DNA of 64,000 bases, from NCBI RefSeq assembly GCF_013378075.1, contig NZ_CP051131.1, positions 1,798,001 to 1,862,000 of the forward strand, given 5' to 3'. A program made the position numbers and the translations under genes. Origin of the DNA: Parasphingopyxis algicola (GTDB taxonomy: Bacteria; Pseudomonadota; Alphaproteobacteria; Sphingomonadales; Sphingomonadaceae). The notes under the pieces were generated by a model that worked only from the letters and a program-made list of their open reading frames with translations, made no database searches and had not been told where the DNA came from. Positions 28,149 through 36,599 of the stretch are shown here, in pieces (positions within the stretch are counted from its first letter, which is position 1; each line of letters begins with the position of its first letter).

Positions 28149-29198
28149 ATGCCGCTTGCATTTATGAAGAACGACCGCCCGCTGAGCCTCGCCCCCTATG
28201 CGGGCTATCGGAACGAAAACCGGCTGTCGCTGCGCGCGCGGGTGCTCCGGCGCGACAGGCCGCTTTGGGAAAGGTCGGGGCGTACGGAAAAGCTGTTCGG
28301 ACTTCTACGCCTGTATGCCTCGCACGAAGTTCCCGGCATGCCTGTCGAACTGGAAGGCCTCGGGACGCGAGCGAGCGCCACGACCGACCGGGAAGGCTTC
28401 GCCACATTCGATCTGGACATCGGCGACCGCCCCCTGCCCCGCCATGCCCTGTGGGAGCATGTGACACTCTCGCTACCCGATGCCGAAAGCGCCGAAGGCG
28501 CACAGACGCCGGTGCTGAGCCCCGGCACGGACGGGCGGCTGGGTATCATCTCGGATATCGACGACACGGTGATCGAAAGCGGCGCGCATGAATTCTTCGC
28601 CAACTGGCGCCGCTTCCTGCTCGAGATGCCGGGCGACCGGATCGCGGTGCCCGGCGCGGCCGAACTGTTTAACCGGTTAGGCGACCCGGCCGGCCCCGAA
28701 CCCGACGCCGATCCGCGTCGCGCCTTTTTCTACGTCTCGTCGAGCCCGTGGAACCTCTATGGCTTTCTGGCCGAGTTCAAGCGGATCAACAATCTGCCCC
28801 GCGGACCGATGCTGCTGCGCGACTGGGGCATGAATAGCGAGACGCTGGGCAGTTCCAGCCACGGCGCGCACAAGACCCGGTCGATCGCGCATATCCTCGA
28901 ATTCTACCCGGCGCTGCGCTTCGTTCTGATCGGCGACGACACGCAGGGCGACGCCGAAGCCTATTGGCACGTCGCGCGTGACCATCCGGGGCGCATCGCC
29001 GCGATATTCCTAAGGATGGCGACCGGTGAGGAAATCGCGCCGGAAAAACGCGCCGCGCTCGACAATCTGCGCACTGCCGGCATTCCGGTCTGGACCGGTC
29101 CGGCCTTCGATGCCGGGCATGAGATGCTGGCCCAACTCGGTTTCGACATGGACGGGGATACGGCGCGGCTCGTGGAGACGGATCGGCCGCCCGCCTGA
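28149..29198 (+). CDS. APP1/DUF2183-family putative phosphatase
   Basis: The 349-residue protein contains a HAD-type phosphatase start motif SDIDDTVIES near 137-146 and the downstream SSSPWNLYGFLAEF and LIGDDTQGDAE motifs. These are typical of the DUF2183 family, whose yeast member App1 is a phosphatidate phosphatase. The N-terminal ~115 residues form the usual beta-rich extension (GYRNENRLSLRARVLRR). The protein is likely cytoplasmic or peripheral to the membrane; the substrate is unproven. It stands alone downstream of hslVU. Confidence 0.85.
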   Translation: MPLAFMKNDRPLSLAPYAGYRNENRLSLRARVLRRDRPLWERSGRTEKLFGLLRLYASHEVPGMPVELEGLGTRASATTDREGFATFDLDIGDRPLPRHALWEHVTLSLPDAESAEGAQTPVLSPGTDGRLGIISDIDDTVIESGAHEFFANWRRFLLEMPGDRIAVPGAAELFNRLGDPAGPEPDADPRRAFFYVSSSPWNLYGFLAEFKRINNLPRGPMLLRDWGMNSETLGSSSHGAHKTRSIAHILEFYPALRFVLIGDDTQGDAEAYWHVARDHPGRIAAIFLRMATGEEIAPEKRAALDNLRTAGIPVWTGPAFDAGHEMLAQLGFDMDGDTARLVETDRPPA

Positions 29199-29199
29199 C

Positions 29200-29736
29200 T
29201 TAACAGCCGGTGATCGGCGTGCTGAACAGATAGCGGTCGCCCGGACCGTAATAGACATATTCGATCTCGCCGCCGAGATCGATCAGTTCGCGGGTTTCGG
29301 GGCGCGTGCAGATAGTCTGCTGGTTCTGGGTCGCGGCGAACTGCCGGAATTGCGCGGTCTGCGTATCATTCAGATTCCGCGAGATTTCATAGCGATACTG
29401 GATACGGTTTCCCTGCGCGCGCGCCGCCGTCATCGTCGTCAGCTCGTCGATGACGATCGGCCCGGACGCATTCATCTGCCGCACGGCTTCGGCGAGCTGC
29501 GCCTCCAGCGCCGGATTGGCCGGTCGGGCACTGGCAGCAGGCGCTTCCGCCTCGTCCTTGCCATCCGCCTCGGCGGGCCCCGCTCTTTCCGCCGATCCGC
29601 TATCGCCCGTCGGTTCGGAGGATTGGGCCGAAGACGGCGCTTCCGCCTCGTCCCGATCGAGCAGTCGCGGGATCAGCAGGACCGCCAGAAATGCCACGAT
29701 CGCCGCAGCGGCAATGATGATGATATTTTTGTTCAT
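29200..29736 (-). CDS. Hypothetical membrane-anchored protein with acidic Ala/Glu linker
   Basis: The 178-residue protein has one N-terminal helix (IIIIAAAAIVAFLAVLLI) with a short cytoplasmic end. A low-complexity linker rich in Ala, Glu, Ser and Pro follows. A C-terminal globular domain of about 90 residues includes NRIQYRYEISRNLNDTQTAQF and ICTRPETRELIDLGGEIEYVYYGPGDRYLFSTPI. I do not recognise a named family for the domain, but two Cys residues could form a periplasmic disulfide. The ATG at 29736 has GGGGAA upstream. It converges on the APP1-like gene, with adjoining stops. Confidence 0.65.
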   Translation of the reverse strand: MNKNIIIIAAAAIVAFLAVLLIPRLLDRDEAEAPSSAQSSEPTGDSGSAERAGPAEADGKDEAEAPAASARPANPALEAQLAEAVRQMNASGPIVIDELTTMTAARAQGNRIQYRYEISRNLNDTQTAQFRQFAATQNQQTICTRPETRELIDLGGEIEYVYYGPGDRYLFSTPITGC

Positions 29737-29848
29737 CGCAAATGTTCCCCGCCGCACCATATTTCATACCGGGCGAACGTCATGCAAGCCCGCATTCGGG
29801 CGGCACCAAAGATTATCTTGGCCATGGTTCAAAACTGTGATCTGGATC

Positions 29849-29874
29849 GTAACCTGGGGGCCGATTATCGCGAA
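29849..29874 (+). promoter_or_regulatory. Second putative ECF (SigF-type) promoter, upstream of a redoxin lipoprotein
   Basis: GTAACC at 29849-29854 and CGAA at 29871-29874 are separated by exactly 16 bases. Half-sites and spacing are identical to the motif before the Cys-rich protein gene. It lies in the divergent intergenic region and ends 34 bases before the redoxin ATG. That distance is nearly the same as at the other locus. Confidence 0.6.
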
Positions 29875-29908
29875 TAGGAAGCAAGACCATTCAAATCTGG
29901 AGTCGATC

Positions 29909-30514
29909 ATGCGCGCCATGACCATCGTTCTCATCTCCGCCGCCGCCACCCTCGGCATTGCCGCCTGTACCCCCGAAGCGGAAACCGTGCCCGAGCCGGT
30001 CGCACAGGCGGCCAGCGAACCGCTCGAACATTCCGGTCCCGCAGTCGGCGAAACCATTCCCGCAGATTTCCGGACGCGCGATGCGTCGGGCGCCGAGCGG
30101 CGTTTCGAAGATCTCAGTGGCGAGAACGGCCTCGTACTGGTCTTCAACCGCTCCGCCGACTGGTGCAGCTATTGTCAGGGCCAGATGGTCGAGCTGCGCG
30201 ATATCCAGGACGATCTCGAACAGCGCGGCTATGTGCTGGCGACGCTCAGCTACGACGCCCCGGAAATTCTCGCCGATTTCGCCGCACGCGAGGAAATCGA
30301 ATATCCGATGCTGTCCGACGAGGGATCGGTGACGATCGATGCCTTCGATCTGCGCGATCCGCAATATGGCGAGGAAAGCTTCGCCAACGGCGTGCCGCGT
30401 CCGGCGATCCTCGTCATCGGCAATGACGGTACGGTGCGCGCCAAGATGGTCGAGACCGACTATCGTACCCGCCCCGAACCCGCGGATATTGTCGCGGCGG
30501 TCGACGCGCTCTAG
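29909..30514 (+). CDS. Redoxin/AhpC-TSA-type lipoprotein
   Basis: The 201-residue protein has a lipoprotein signal (LGIAAC, Cys at about 20) and a thioredoxin-fold domain of the redoxin/peroxiredoxin group. The active-site segment is FNRSADWCSYCQGQMVEL, with a CxxC motif, followed by the cis-Pro region GVPRPAILVI. It would act in the periplasm as a thiol oxidoreductase or peroxidase. GGAG precedes the ATG. A SigF-type promoter motif upstream suggests induction by metal or oxidative stress together with the Cys-rich protein at 23.2 kb. Confidence 0.8.
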   Translation: MRAMTIVLISAAATLGIAACTPEAETVPEPVAQAASEPLEHSGPAVGETIPADFRTRDASGAERRFEDLSGENGLVLVFNRSADWCSYCQGQMVELRDIQDDLEQRGYVLATLSYDAPEILADFAAREEIEYPMLSDEGSVTIDAFDLRDPQYGEESFANGVPRPAILVIGNDGTVRAKMVETDYRTRPEPADIVAAVDAL

Positions 30515-30664
30515 ACGGCGCTTTCCGAACCCACCGACAACGCGCCGGTCACGCCGGCCGCCCGATTGGGGCGAAAGCGTGGCAGGCCCTGTCGCAATAT
30601 TCTCAAATTTCGGACCTATGGGCATATCCGGGTCGTCGAATGCATGGATCTAGCGGAGCGGGCT

Positions 30665-31423
30665 ATGGCCGAGACTTTCGAACCACCAAGACCCTGGGTC
30701 ATCAGTATCGGCAAGAAATTGCGGCCGGCCGTGGACAATGCGGTCGCGAAGCATTCGAACGTGTCGAACGATCCGGTGCTCGATCCCGCCGATTTCCCCT
30801 ATACGCGCGAACTGGAAAAGCATTGGGAGACCATTCGCGACGAGGCGCTCGCCATTTCGGCCCAGCCCGATCGCGTGCCCGCGCTCGACGAGATTTCGCC
30901 CGATCATCAGGGGATCGCGCCCGCCGGCATGTGGCGGTCCTTCTTCCTTTACGGCTATGGCTATCCGGCCGAGGAGAATATCGCGCGCTGCCCGAAGACC
31001 GCCGAGATCGTCCGCCGGATACCGGGGCTCAACAGCGCCTTCTTTTCGATCCTGAAACCCGGCACCCACATCCCCGATCATCGCGGCGTCACCAAGGGAC
31101 TAATCACCTGCCATCTCGGCCTGTCGGTCCCCAAGCAAGGCGATTGCCGGATGCGCGTCGACGACCAGATCGTCCGCTGGGAAGAGGGCAAGACGTTAGT
31201 GTTCGACGATACCTATCGGCACGAGGTGTGGAATGATAGCGACGAGACGCGCGTCGTTCTGCTCGTGCAGACGAAACGGCCGACGCGCTTTCCGGGCAAT
31301 ATGATCGGCGGCCTGTTTCTCTGGGCCGTCAAGCGCACACCCTTCGTGAAGGAGGCGCGCGCCAACATCGCCAAATGGGACGAAAGCCTCGATGAACTGG
31401 AAGCGGCGCGCAACGCGGACTAG
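30665..31423 (+). CDS. Aspartyl/asparaginyl beta-hydroxylase family (LpxO-like) dioxygenase
   Basis: The 252-residue protein is an Fe(II)/2-oxoglutarate dioxygenase. The iron site is suggested by His and Asp in HIPDHRGVTKG and His in DDTYRHEVWN, with the 2-oxoglutarate-binding Arg further on. In other proteobacteria LpxO relatives 2-hydroxylate lipid A acyl chains, while eukaryotic relatives hydroxylate Asp/Asn. If this is a sphingomonad, which often replaces lipopolysaccharide with glycosphingolipid, the substrate may be a hydroxy-fatty-acyl lipid. The ATG at 30665 has GGAGCGG upstream, and an in-frame ATG at 30644 is less likely. Confidence 0.8.
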   Translation: MAETFEPPRPWVISIGKKLRPAVDNAVAKHSNVSNDPVLDPADFPYTRELEKHWETIRDEALAISAQPDRVPALDEISPDHQGIAPAGMWRSFFLYGYGYPAEENIARCPKTAEIVRRIPGLNSAFFSILKPGTHIPDHRGVTKGLITCHLGLSVPKQGDCRMRVDDQIVRWEEGKTLVFDDTYRHEVWNDSDETRVVLLVQTKRPTRFPGNMIGGLFLWAVKRTPFVKEARANIAKWDESLDELEAARNAD

Positions 31424-31444
31424 CCGCGCCGCGCGCCTAAGCGT

Positions 31445-32794
31445 CTAGCGGTTGCCCTGGCGCTTCACCGCATTGCGGTGCTGGCCCACGCCATTGCGAT
31501 TATTGCGGCGCCGGCGGCGACGCTTCTGCCCCTGACCTTCCGACCGCTCGCCATCGCGCTGATGGCGTTCCTTCTGGGCGGGTCGCCGACGGTTACCCTG
31601 CTGCGCACCTTTCGACGCGCCGCGCGATACGGCCTTGGGCAGTTCCGCCGCCTTGGCGATGAAATCTTCGGGCAAAGCCTGCTTTTCGAGCCGGATGCCG
31701 GTCAATCGCTCGATCGACTTGAGATAGGAGCGCTCATCCTCGTCATTGACGAAGGAGATCGCGATACCGCTCGCCCCTGCCCGTGCCGTACGGCCGATCC
31801 GGTGCACATATTGTTCGGGAACGTTCGGCATGTCGAAATTGAAGACATGGCTGACGGCCGGGATGTCGATGCCGCGCGCGGCGATATCCGTCGCGACGAG
31901 ATATTTGATCTCACCCGCACGGAAAGCGCTTAGCGCCGCCTCGCGTTGCGGCTGGCTCTTGTTGCCATGGATGGCCGCGGCGCCGATCTTGGCACCGGCG
32001 AGAAAGCGTACAATGCGGTCTGCGCCATGCTTGGTGCGCGAAAATATGAGCGCACGTTCGATATCCTGATCGCGCAATGTCATCGTGAGGAGCGCCTGCT
32101 TTTCCTTCTGCGCGACGAACGTCACATACTGGTCGACGCGCTCGGCGGTCGTCGCCTGCGGAGCGACCGATACCTTGACCGGCTGGTACAGGAACTTGTC
32201 GGCGAGATTGGCAATGTTCTTCGGCATGGTCGCCGAAAAGAACAGGCTCTGCCGACGCTGCGGCAGGAGTTTCTCGATCCGCTTCAGGTCATGGATGAAG
32301 CCGAGGTCCAGCATCTGGTCGGCTTCGTCGAGGACGAAGATTTCGACCTCGTCCAGCTTGAGCGCCCGCTGATCGATCAGATCGAGCAGACGGCCGGGCG
32401 TTGCGACGAGGACGTCGACGCCGCCTTCGAGCTTGCGTTTCTGCTTGCCGACGGGAACGCCGCCGAACACCGTTTCGATACGCAGGCGCAGATATTTGGC
32501 ATAGCCACGCATATTGTCCGCGATCTGGCTCGCCAGTTCGCGGGTCGGGGAGAGGATCAGCATCCGGCACGCCTTGGGCGTGCGCGGCACATCCTCTTCG
32601 GATAGATAGTCGAGCGAAGGCAGCGCGAAGGCCGCCGTCTTGCCCGTGCCGGTCTGCGCGATACCGCACAGGTCGCGGCCTTCGAGGAGCGGCGGGATGG
32701 CCTGCACCTGGATCGGCGTCGGCGTATCATACTCCTTCGCGGCAAGCGCACGCTGGATGGGTTCGGCCAGGCCGAGATCGGAAAATTTGGTCAA
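31445..32794 (-). CDS. rhlE: DEAD-box ATP-dependent RNA helicase (RhlE-like)
   Basis: This 449-residue helicase has all the motifs: the Q motif TPIQVQAIPPLL, Walker A AQTGTGKTA near 45-53, PTRELA, VLDEADQML, SAT, and C-terminal HRIGRTARAG. A basic Arg/Lys/Gln/Asn-rich tail (KRRRRRRNNRNG) probably aids RNA binding. RhlE-type helicases act in ribosome assembly and RNA decay, often at low temperature. About 250 bases without a gene lie upstream, leaving room for a long 5' leader. Confidence 0.93.
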   Translation of the reverse strand: MTKFSDLGLAEPIQRALAAKEYDTPTPIQVQAIPPLLEGRDLCGIAQTGTGKTAAFALPSLDYLSEEDVPRTPKACRMLILSPTRELASQIADNMRGYAKYLRLRIETVFGGVPVGKQKRKLEGGVDVLVATPGRLLDLIDQRALKLDEVEIFVLDEADQMLDLGFIHDLKRIEKLLPQRRQSLFFSATMPKNIANLADKFLYQPVKVSVAPQATTAERVDQYVTFVAQKEKQALLTMTLRDQDIERALIFSRTKHGADRIVRFLAGAKIGAAAIHGNKSQPQREAALSAFRAGEIKYLVATDIAARGIDIPAVSHVFNFDMPNVPEQYVHRIGRTARAGASGIAISFVNDEDERSYLKSIERLTGIRLEKQALPEDFIAKAAELPKAVSRGASKGAQQGNRRRPAQKERHQRDGERSEGQGQKRRRRRRNNRNGVGQHRNAVKRQGNR

Positions 32795-33046
32795 AATATC
32801 TACTCATATTGAGCGGATGCAGGCGCGCGCCATCGTTCGGGTGCGCAACCGCATGTCCGCGGGTTGCGAAACGACCCGCGTGAAAAGGGAAGCCTCAGAA
32901 AATCATGCGCTGGTTACCGGCCGGTTCCGCACTCAAGCGGACGATCACGCTGCCGATTGTTGAGAGAAGCAGGGTGTCCGCTTCATGCTGCGCTGCAACA
33001 CATATGGGTGAAGTTGCGCCGATACGCAAGCAAATTACACGAATGG

Positions 33047-33703
33047 CTAAAAAGAGACCCCGATCGAGTCCGATATGAACCGCATCAAGGGCGCCGCTTT
33101 TTCGAACTGGATCGCGACTTCGTCCTCGAGCTTTTTCGAACGCGCCAGTTTCTCGTCGCCCTCGTGCATCGCGAAGAAGCTCTTGCGTTTGAGATCCTCG
33201 ATCAGTGCATGCTCGGGATCGAAGCCCTTGGGGCCGCGCTTGAGCTGCTCGCCGAGCACATCGATCCCGTCGACCGCTTCGCGCCACCGCTCGGGCTTGT
33301 CGACGATCCGCTGCCGGATCGCCCGCAAGGGCTCGGACGGCGGATGCCAGATGCCGCCGCCGAAAAAACATTTGCCGGGCTCGAAATGGACATAGAAACC
33401 CGGCGCATGGGCGTCCTTGCCGACCGCATGCCGGAACTGGCAGCCGATATGAGTCTTGTACGGCGTCTTGTCCTTCGAAAAACGCGTATCGCGATATATG
33501 CGGAACATCGATCCGCCATGCGGCCGCGGATCGACGACGATATGCTCGCTGATCGCATGGACGCGCGGCGCCATTGCCTCGATAAAGGCGGAGATCGGCG
33601 CTACGACCTCGGCCTTGTAGCGATCCTTGTTCGCATTGAACCAGTCGCGGTTATTGTTGTCGGCCAGCTCCCGAAGGAAATCGAACAGGCTTTTCGGGAT
33701 CAT
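33047..33703 (-). CDS. DUF2461 domain-containing protein
   Basis: The 218-residue protein belongs to the uncharacterised DUF2461 family. It begins SLFDFLRELADNNNRDWF and includes FRIYRDTRFSKDKTPYKTHIG and the aromatic GFYVHFEPGKCFFGGGIWHP. No catalytic residues are established. The ATG at 33703 matches the family start; the much longer frame upstream is spurious. It follows DoxX by 14 bases and is probably co-transcribed. Confidence 0.85.
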   Translation of the reverse strand: MIPKSLFDFLRELADNNNRDWFNANKDRYKAEVVAPISAFIEAMAPRVHAISEHIVVDPRPHGGSMFRIYRDTRFSKDKTPYKTHIGCQFRHAVGKDAHAPGFYVHFEPGKCFFGGGIWHPPSEPLRAIRQRIVDKPERWREAVDGIDVLGEQLKRGPKGFDPEHALIEDLKRKSFFAMHEGDEKLARSKKLEDEVAIQFEKAAPLMRFISDSIGVSF

Positions 33704-33717
33704 GGCGCGACTGCCGT

Positions 33718-34077
33718 TCAGTCGGTGCCGCCGCGCCGCGCATCGATACTGAGCAGCCCCGCGCCATGCGAATAGAGAATCAGAAAACCGCCCGCGAGCG
33801 CGATATTTTTCATGATCTCGCCCATTTCGCCCGGATGATAGAGAAGGCCGGTGGCAACGCAGAAGGCGGCGAGCGCAAGCGCCGCGTAGCGCGTTAAGAA
33901 GCCGACGACGATCGCCAGTCCCGCGACGACCTCGAAAATGGCCGTCGGCCAGGCAAGCATGGCCGGCAAGCCGCCGCTTTCGATGAACTGCCCCAAACCT
34001 TCGATATTGCCGAACTTCATCGCTCCCGCCATGACGAACAGCGCGCCAAGCAGAATGCGTCCCACCAATACGACCAT
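33718..34077 (-). CDS. DoxX family membrane protein
   Basis: This 119-residue protein has four predicted helices and the DoxX signature RILLGALFVMAGAMKFGNIEG at the start, with IFEVVAGLAIVVGF in helix two. Family members include subunits of quinol oxidase-like or thiosulfate-oxidising complexes, and small redox-associated proteins of uncertain role. It is first in a two-gene unit with the DUF2461 gene and divergent from nfuA. A 14-base palindrome at 34110-34123 lies in the shared promoter region. Confidence 0.85.
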   Translation of the reverse strand: MVVLVGRILLGALFVMAGAMKFGNIEGLGQFIESGGLPAMLAWPTAIFEVVAGLAIVVGFLTRYAALALAAFCVATGLLYHPGEMGEIMKNIALAGGFLILYSHGAGLLSIDARRGGTD

Positions 34078-34109
34078 CGTGATTCTCCCGTGATAACCCG
34101 CTGGGCAGA

Positions 34110-34123
34110 CTGTTCGGGAACAG
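34110..34123. promoter_or_regulatory. Palindrome CTGTTC-GG-GAACAG, candidate operator
   Basis: A perfect 6+6 inverted repeat around a GG centre lies between the divergent doxX and nfuA genes, within 35 bases of each start. Its position and symmetry fit a dimeric regulator site; no regulator can be named. Confidence 0.3.
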
Positions 34124-34186
34124 ACCCGCTGTCAAATTGAAGGGCGCATGCCTCTTGATAGAGAAGCGCTGAAACGCCATGTCCGG

Positions 34187-34759
34187 ATGATGCTGATAGA
34201 AACCGAAACGACGCCCAACCCGGCCACGCTGAAGTTCCTTCCCGGACAGCAGGTCATGCCGACCGGCACCCGCGATTTCGCGGCGCCGGAAGAGGCCGAC
34301 GCCTCGCCGCTCGCCGAGGCACTGTTCAACCTCGGCGACGTGACGGGCGTGTTTTACGGCTATGACTTCGTGTCCGTCACCGCCGCCCAAGGCGTCGACT
34401 GGGCCGGTCTCAAGCCCGATGTACTCAGCGTCCTGCTCGATCATTTCGCCAGCGGCGCACCGCTGTTCAAGGCGGGAAGCGCCGCCGAAATCAGCGTGCC
34501 GGACGAGGCTCTGGACGACGATCCGGAAGATGCCGAAATCGTGGCACAGATCCGCGAGCTGATCGACACACGGGTCCGCCCCGCCGTGGCGCGCGACGGC
34601 GGCGACATCGTCTATCGCGGTTTCCAGCAGGGCAAAGTGTTCCTTCAGATGCAAGGCGCATGTTCGGGCTGTCCCTCCTCGACCGCGACGCTCAAACAGG
34701 GAATCGAGCAGCTGCTCAAACATTATGTGCCGGAAGTGACCGAAGTCCGCGCCGTCTAG
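34187..34759 (+). CDS. nfuA: NifU/NfuA-type Fe-S cluster carrier protein
   Basis: The 190-residue protein has an N-terminal scaffold-like domain (MLIETETTPNPATLKFLPGQQ) and a C-terminal NifU domain. That domain carries the cluster-binding pair in GACSGCPSSTATLKQGIE. It carries 4Fe-4S clusters to target apoproteins. The start follows the family N-terminus (ATGs at 34187 and 34190). An upstream in-frame ATG at 34148 has a better ribosome site (GAAGGG) and would add 13 residues. Confidence 0.93.
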   Translation: MMLIETETTPNPATLKFLPGQQVMPTGTRDFAAPEEADASPLAEALFNLGDVTGVFYGYDFVSVTAAQGVDWAGLKPDVLSVLLDHFASGAPLFKAGSAAEISVPDEALDDDPEDAEIVAQIRELIDTRVRPAVARDGGDIVYRGFQQGKVFLQMQGACSGCPSSTATLKQGIEQLLKHYVPEVTEVRAV

Positions 34760-34789
34760 ATCACGCAAAAAGTCCGAAGGGGGACATTC

Positions 34790-35380
34790 ATGGGAACGCC
34801 GCTTTCCGAAGATGCGCTCGATACGATCTTCCGCACCGCGCGGACCTATAACGGCTATCACGACAAACCGGTCACCGAAGATCATATCCGGCAGATCTAC
34901 GAACTGCTGAAGATGGGGCCGACATCGGCCAACCAGCAACCCGGACGCTTCGTCTGGTGCATGAGCCAGGAGGCGAAGGACAAGCTGGCCGACTGCGCGT
35001 CGGAAGGCAACCAAGACAAGATCCGCAAGGCGCCGGCCGCCGTCGTTATCGGCATGGACCCGGATTTTCACGAAGAACTGCCCTGGCTCTTTCCGCATAC
35101 CGACGCCAAGAGCTGGTTCGAGGGCGATCCTGACGGCCGCGAAGATCACGCCTTTCGCAACAGTTCGCTCCAGGGGGCCTATTTCATCATCGCCGCGCGC
35201 GCGATCGGGCTGGACACCGGACCGATGTCGGGCTTCGATCATGATAAGGTGAATTCGGCTTTCTTCTCCGGCACGAAGCACAAGGCCAATTTCATCTCGA
35301 CGCTCGGCTATGGCGATCCGGACACGATTTTCGACCGCAGCCCCCGGCCCGAGTTCGAAACGTTCAACACCATCCTCTGA
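34790..35380 (+). CDS. RutE-like malonic semialdehyde reductase (nitroreductase family)
   Basis: The 196-residue protein is a complete nitroreductase-fold enzyme of the RutE/HadB group. It shows RTYNGYHDKPVTEDHIRQIYELL, the FMN-binding MGPTSANQQPGRFVW and the C-terminal LGYGDPDTIFDRSPRPEF. RutE reduces malonic semialdehyde to 3-hydroxypropionate in pyrimidine degradation. No other rut genes are present, so the substrate here is inferred from family only. The ribosome site is AGGGGGA. Confidence 0.87.
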   Translation: MGTPLSEDALDTIFRTARTYNGYHDKPVTEDHIRQIYELLKMGPTSANQQPGRFVWCMSQEAKDKLADCASEGNQDKIRKAPAAVVIGMDPDFHEELPWLFPHTDAKSWFEGDPDGREDHAFRNSSLQGAYFIIAARAIGLDTGPMSGFDHDKVNSAFFSGTKHKANFISTLGYGDPDTIFDRSPRPEFETFNTIL

Positions 35381-35393
35381 CACGCGCGGATAG

Positions 35394-36008
35394 ATGATCC
35401 TCGCCATCGACACGATCAGCAACGCCTGTTCGGTCGCGCTGCTCGATGGCGATACGCTGGTGGCCGAGCGGCACGAGATCGTCGGTCGCGGCCATGCCGA
35501 GAAACTGGTGCCGATGATCGCCGAATTGCCGGGCCAGGGGAAGGCGGATTCGATTCTCGTGGATTGCGGCCCCGGCAGCTTTACCGGCCTGCGGGTGGGG
35601 CTGGCGACGGCCCGTGCGCTGGGCCTGGGCTGGCAGATCGAGGTTCATGGTTACTCCTCGCTTGCGCTGATGGCCGCAATGGCCTTTTCGGATGCCGACG
35701 CACCCGATAGACTGGCCGTGACGATCGTGGGAGGTCACGGCGAGATGTTCGTCCAGCGCTTCAGCAAGACACCCTTTGGCGAGATTGCGCCGATGGCGTC
35801 GCTCACTCCCGATGCCGCGATAGCGGAGATCGAGGAGGGCTTGCTGGTCGGAAATGCGGCGGCGGACCTTGCAGCATTGGCGGGCGACGGTACGGCGCTG
35901 GATATCGTACCGCGCGCCGCCGACACGGTTCTCCTCCCGCCGACGTTCAAGACATTGCCCCCCAGGCCGATCTACGGGCGGGCACCCGATGCGAGACCGC
36001 CCCAATGA
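35394..36008 (+). CDS. tsaB: tRNA threonylcarbamoyladenosine biosynthesis protein TsaB
   Basis: The 204-residue protein starts ILAIDTISNACSVALLDG and contains DCGPGSFTGLRVGLATARAL. Both are signatures of TsaB, the non-catalytic partner of TsaD in making t6A37 on ANN-decoding tRNAs. It overlaps rimI by four bases (ATGA). The tsaB-rimI pairing is widespread. Confidence 0.93.
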   Translation: MILAIDTISNACSVALLDGDTLVAERHEIVGRGHAEKLVPMIAELPGQGKADSILVDCGPGSFTGLRVGLATARALGLGWQIEVHGYSSLALMAAMAFSDADAPDRLAVTIVGGHGEMFVQRFSKTPFGEIAPMASLTPDAAIAEIEEGLLVGNAAADLAALAGDGTALDIVPRAADTVLLPPTFKTLPPRPIYGRAPDARPPQ

Positions 36009-36496
36009 GCATCGTCGCCGCCCGCGATTCGTCGACCGACAACGAAGGGCGCCGGGATCTCGACGATATTATGACCATAATGGAGGATGCGTTCGAACCG
36101 CGCTTCGGAGAAGGGTGGTCGCGGTCCCAGTGCAGCGGCATATTGGGCGATGCCAATAGCTGGATCACGCTCTCCCGGCAGGACGAAAAGCCAGCCGGCT
36201 TCGCATTGTCGCGCATGATCGTCGACGAGGCCGAACTGTTGCTGATCGGTGTCCGACCGGCCTTTCGCGGTAAAGGCATAGGCAGGGACCTGTTGCGACA
36301 GGTCTGCGATGCCGCAGCGGACAGGGGCGCCAAGCGTCTCCACCTGGAAGTTCGCGACGGAAATGCCGCCGCGAATCTCTATCGCACCATGGGATTCGAG
36401 AAAATCGGCCGCCGCCGAAACTATTATAGTGGCGGAAATGGTGAACGGTTCGACGCAATTACATTGGCACTTCAAATAGATCGCCATAGTCAGTAA
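36005..36496 (+). CDS. rimI: RimI-type ribosomal protein N-acetyltransferase
   Basis: The 163-residue GNAT-fold protein has the acetyl-CoA motif LLIGVRPAFRGKGIGRDLLRQV and the later LHLEVRDGNAAANLYRTMGFEKIGRRRNYY, typical of RimI. RimI acetylates the N-terminus of ribosomal protein S18 and sometimes other proteins. It is translationally coupled to tsaB. Confidence 0.9.
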   Translation: MSIVAARDSSTDNEGRRDLDDIMTIMEDAFEPRFGEGWSRSQCSGILGDANSWITLSRQDEKPAGFALSRMIVDEAELLLIGVRPAFRGKGIGRDLLRQVCDAAADRGAKRLHLEVRDGNAAANLYRTMGFEKIGRRRNYYSGGNGERFDAITLALQIDRHSQ

Positions 36497-36599
36497 CTTT
36501 CGTTACCAAACTAGTTGATTTCTCCATTATGAACCCACATCTACGCGGAGGGTCGCTTCGCGCGCATTTGCAGAAAATTGTAAGATAGGATCGCTTGAG

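Noticed and set aside
32795-33046. 252-base gap upstream of rhlE as a possible small-RNA gene
   Set aside because: No convincing promoter-terminator pair or stable compact fold was visible; it may simply be a long rhlE leader.
33718-34077. DoxX gene as the HvfD-like member of a bufferin cluster with the Cys-rich protein
   Set aside because: It lies about 10 kb away, lacks the SigF-type motif upstream, and sits in a unit with a DUF2461 gene.
33704-35422. Upstream extension of the DUF2461 frame through doxX and nfuA
   Set aside because: Only the last 218 codons match a family; the rest overlaps well-supported genes on both strands.
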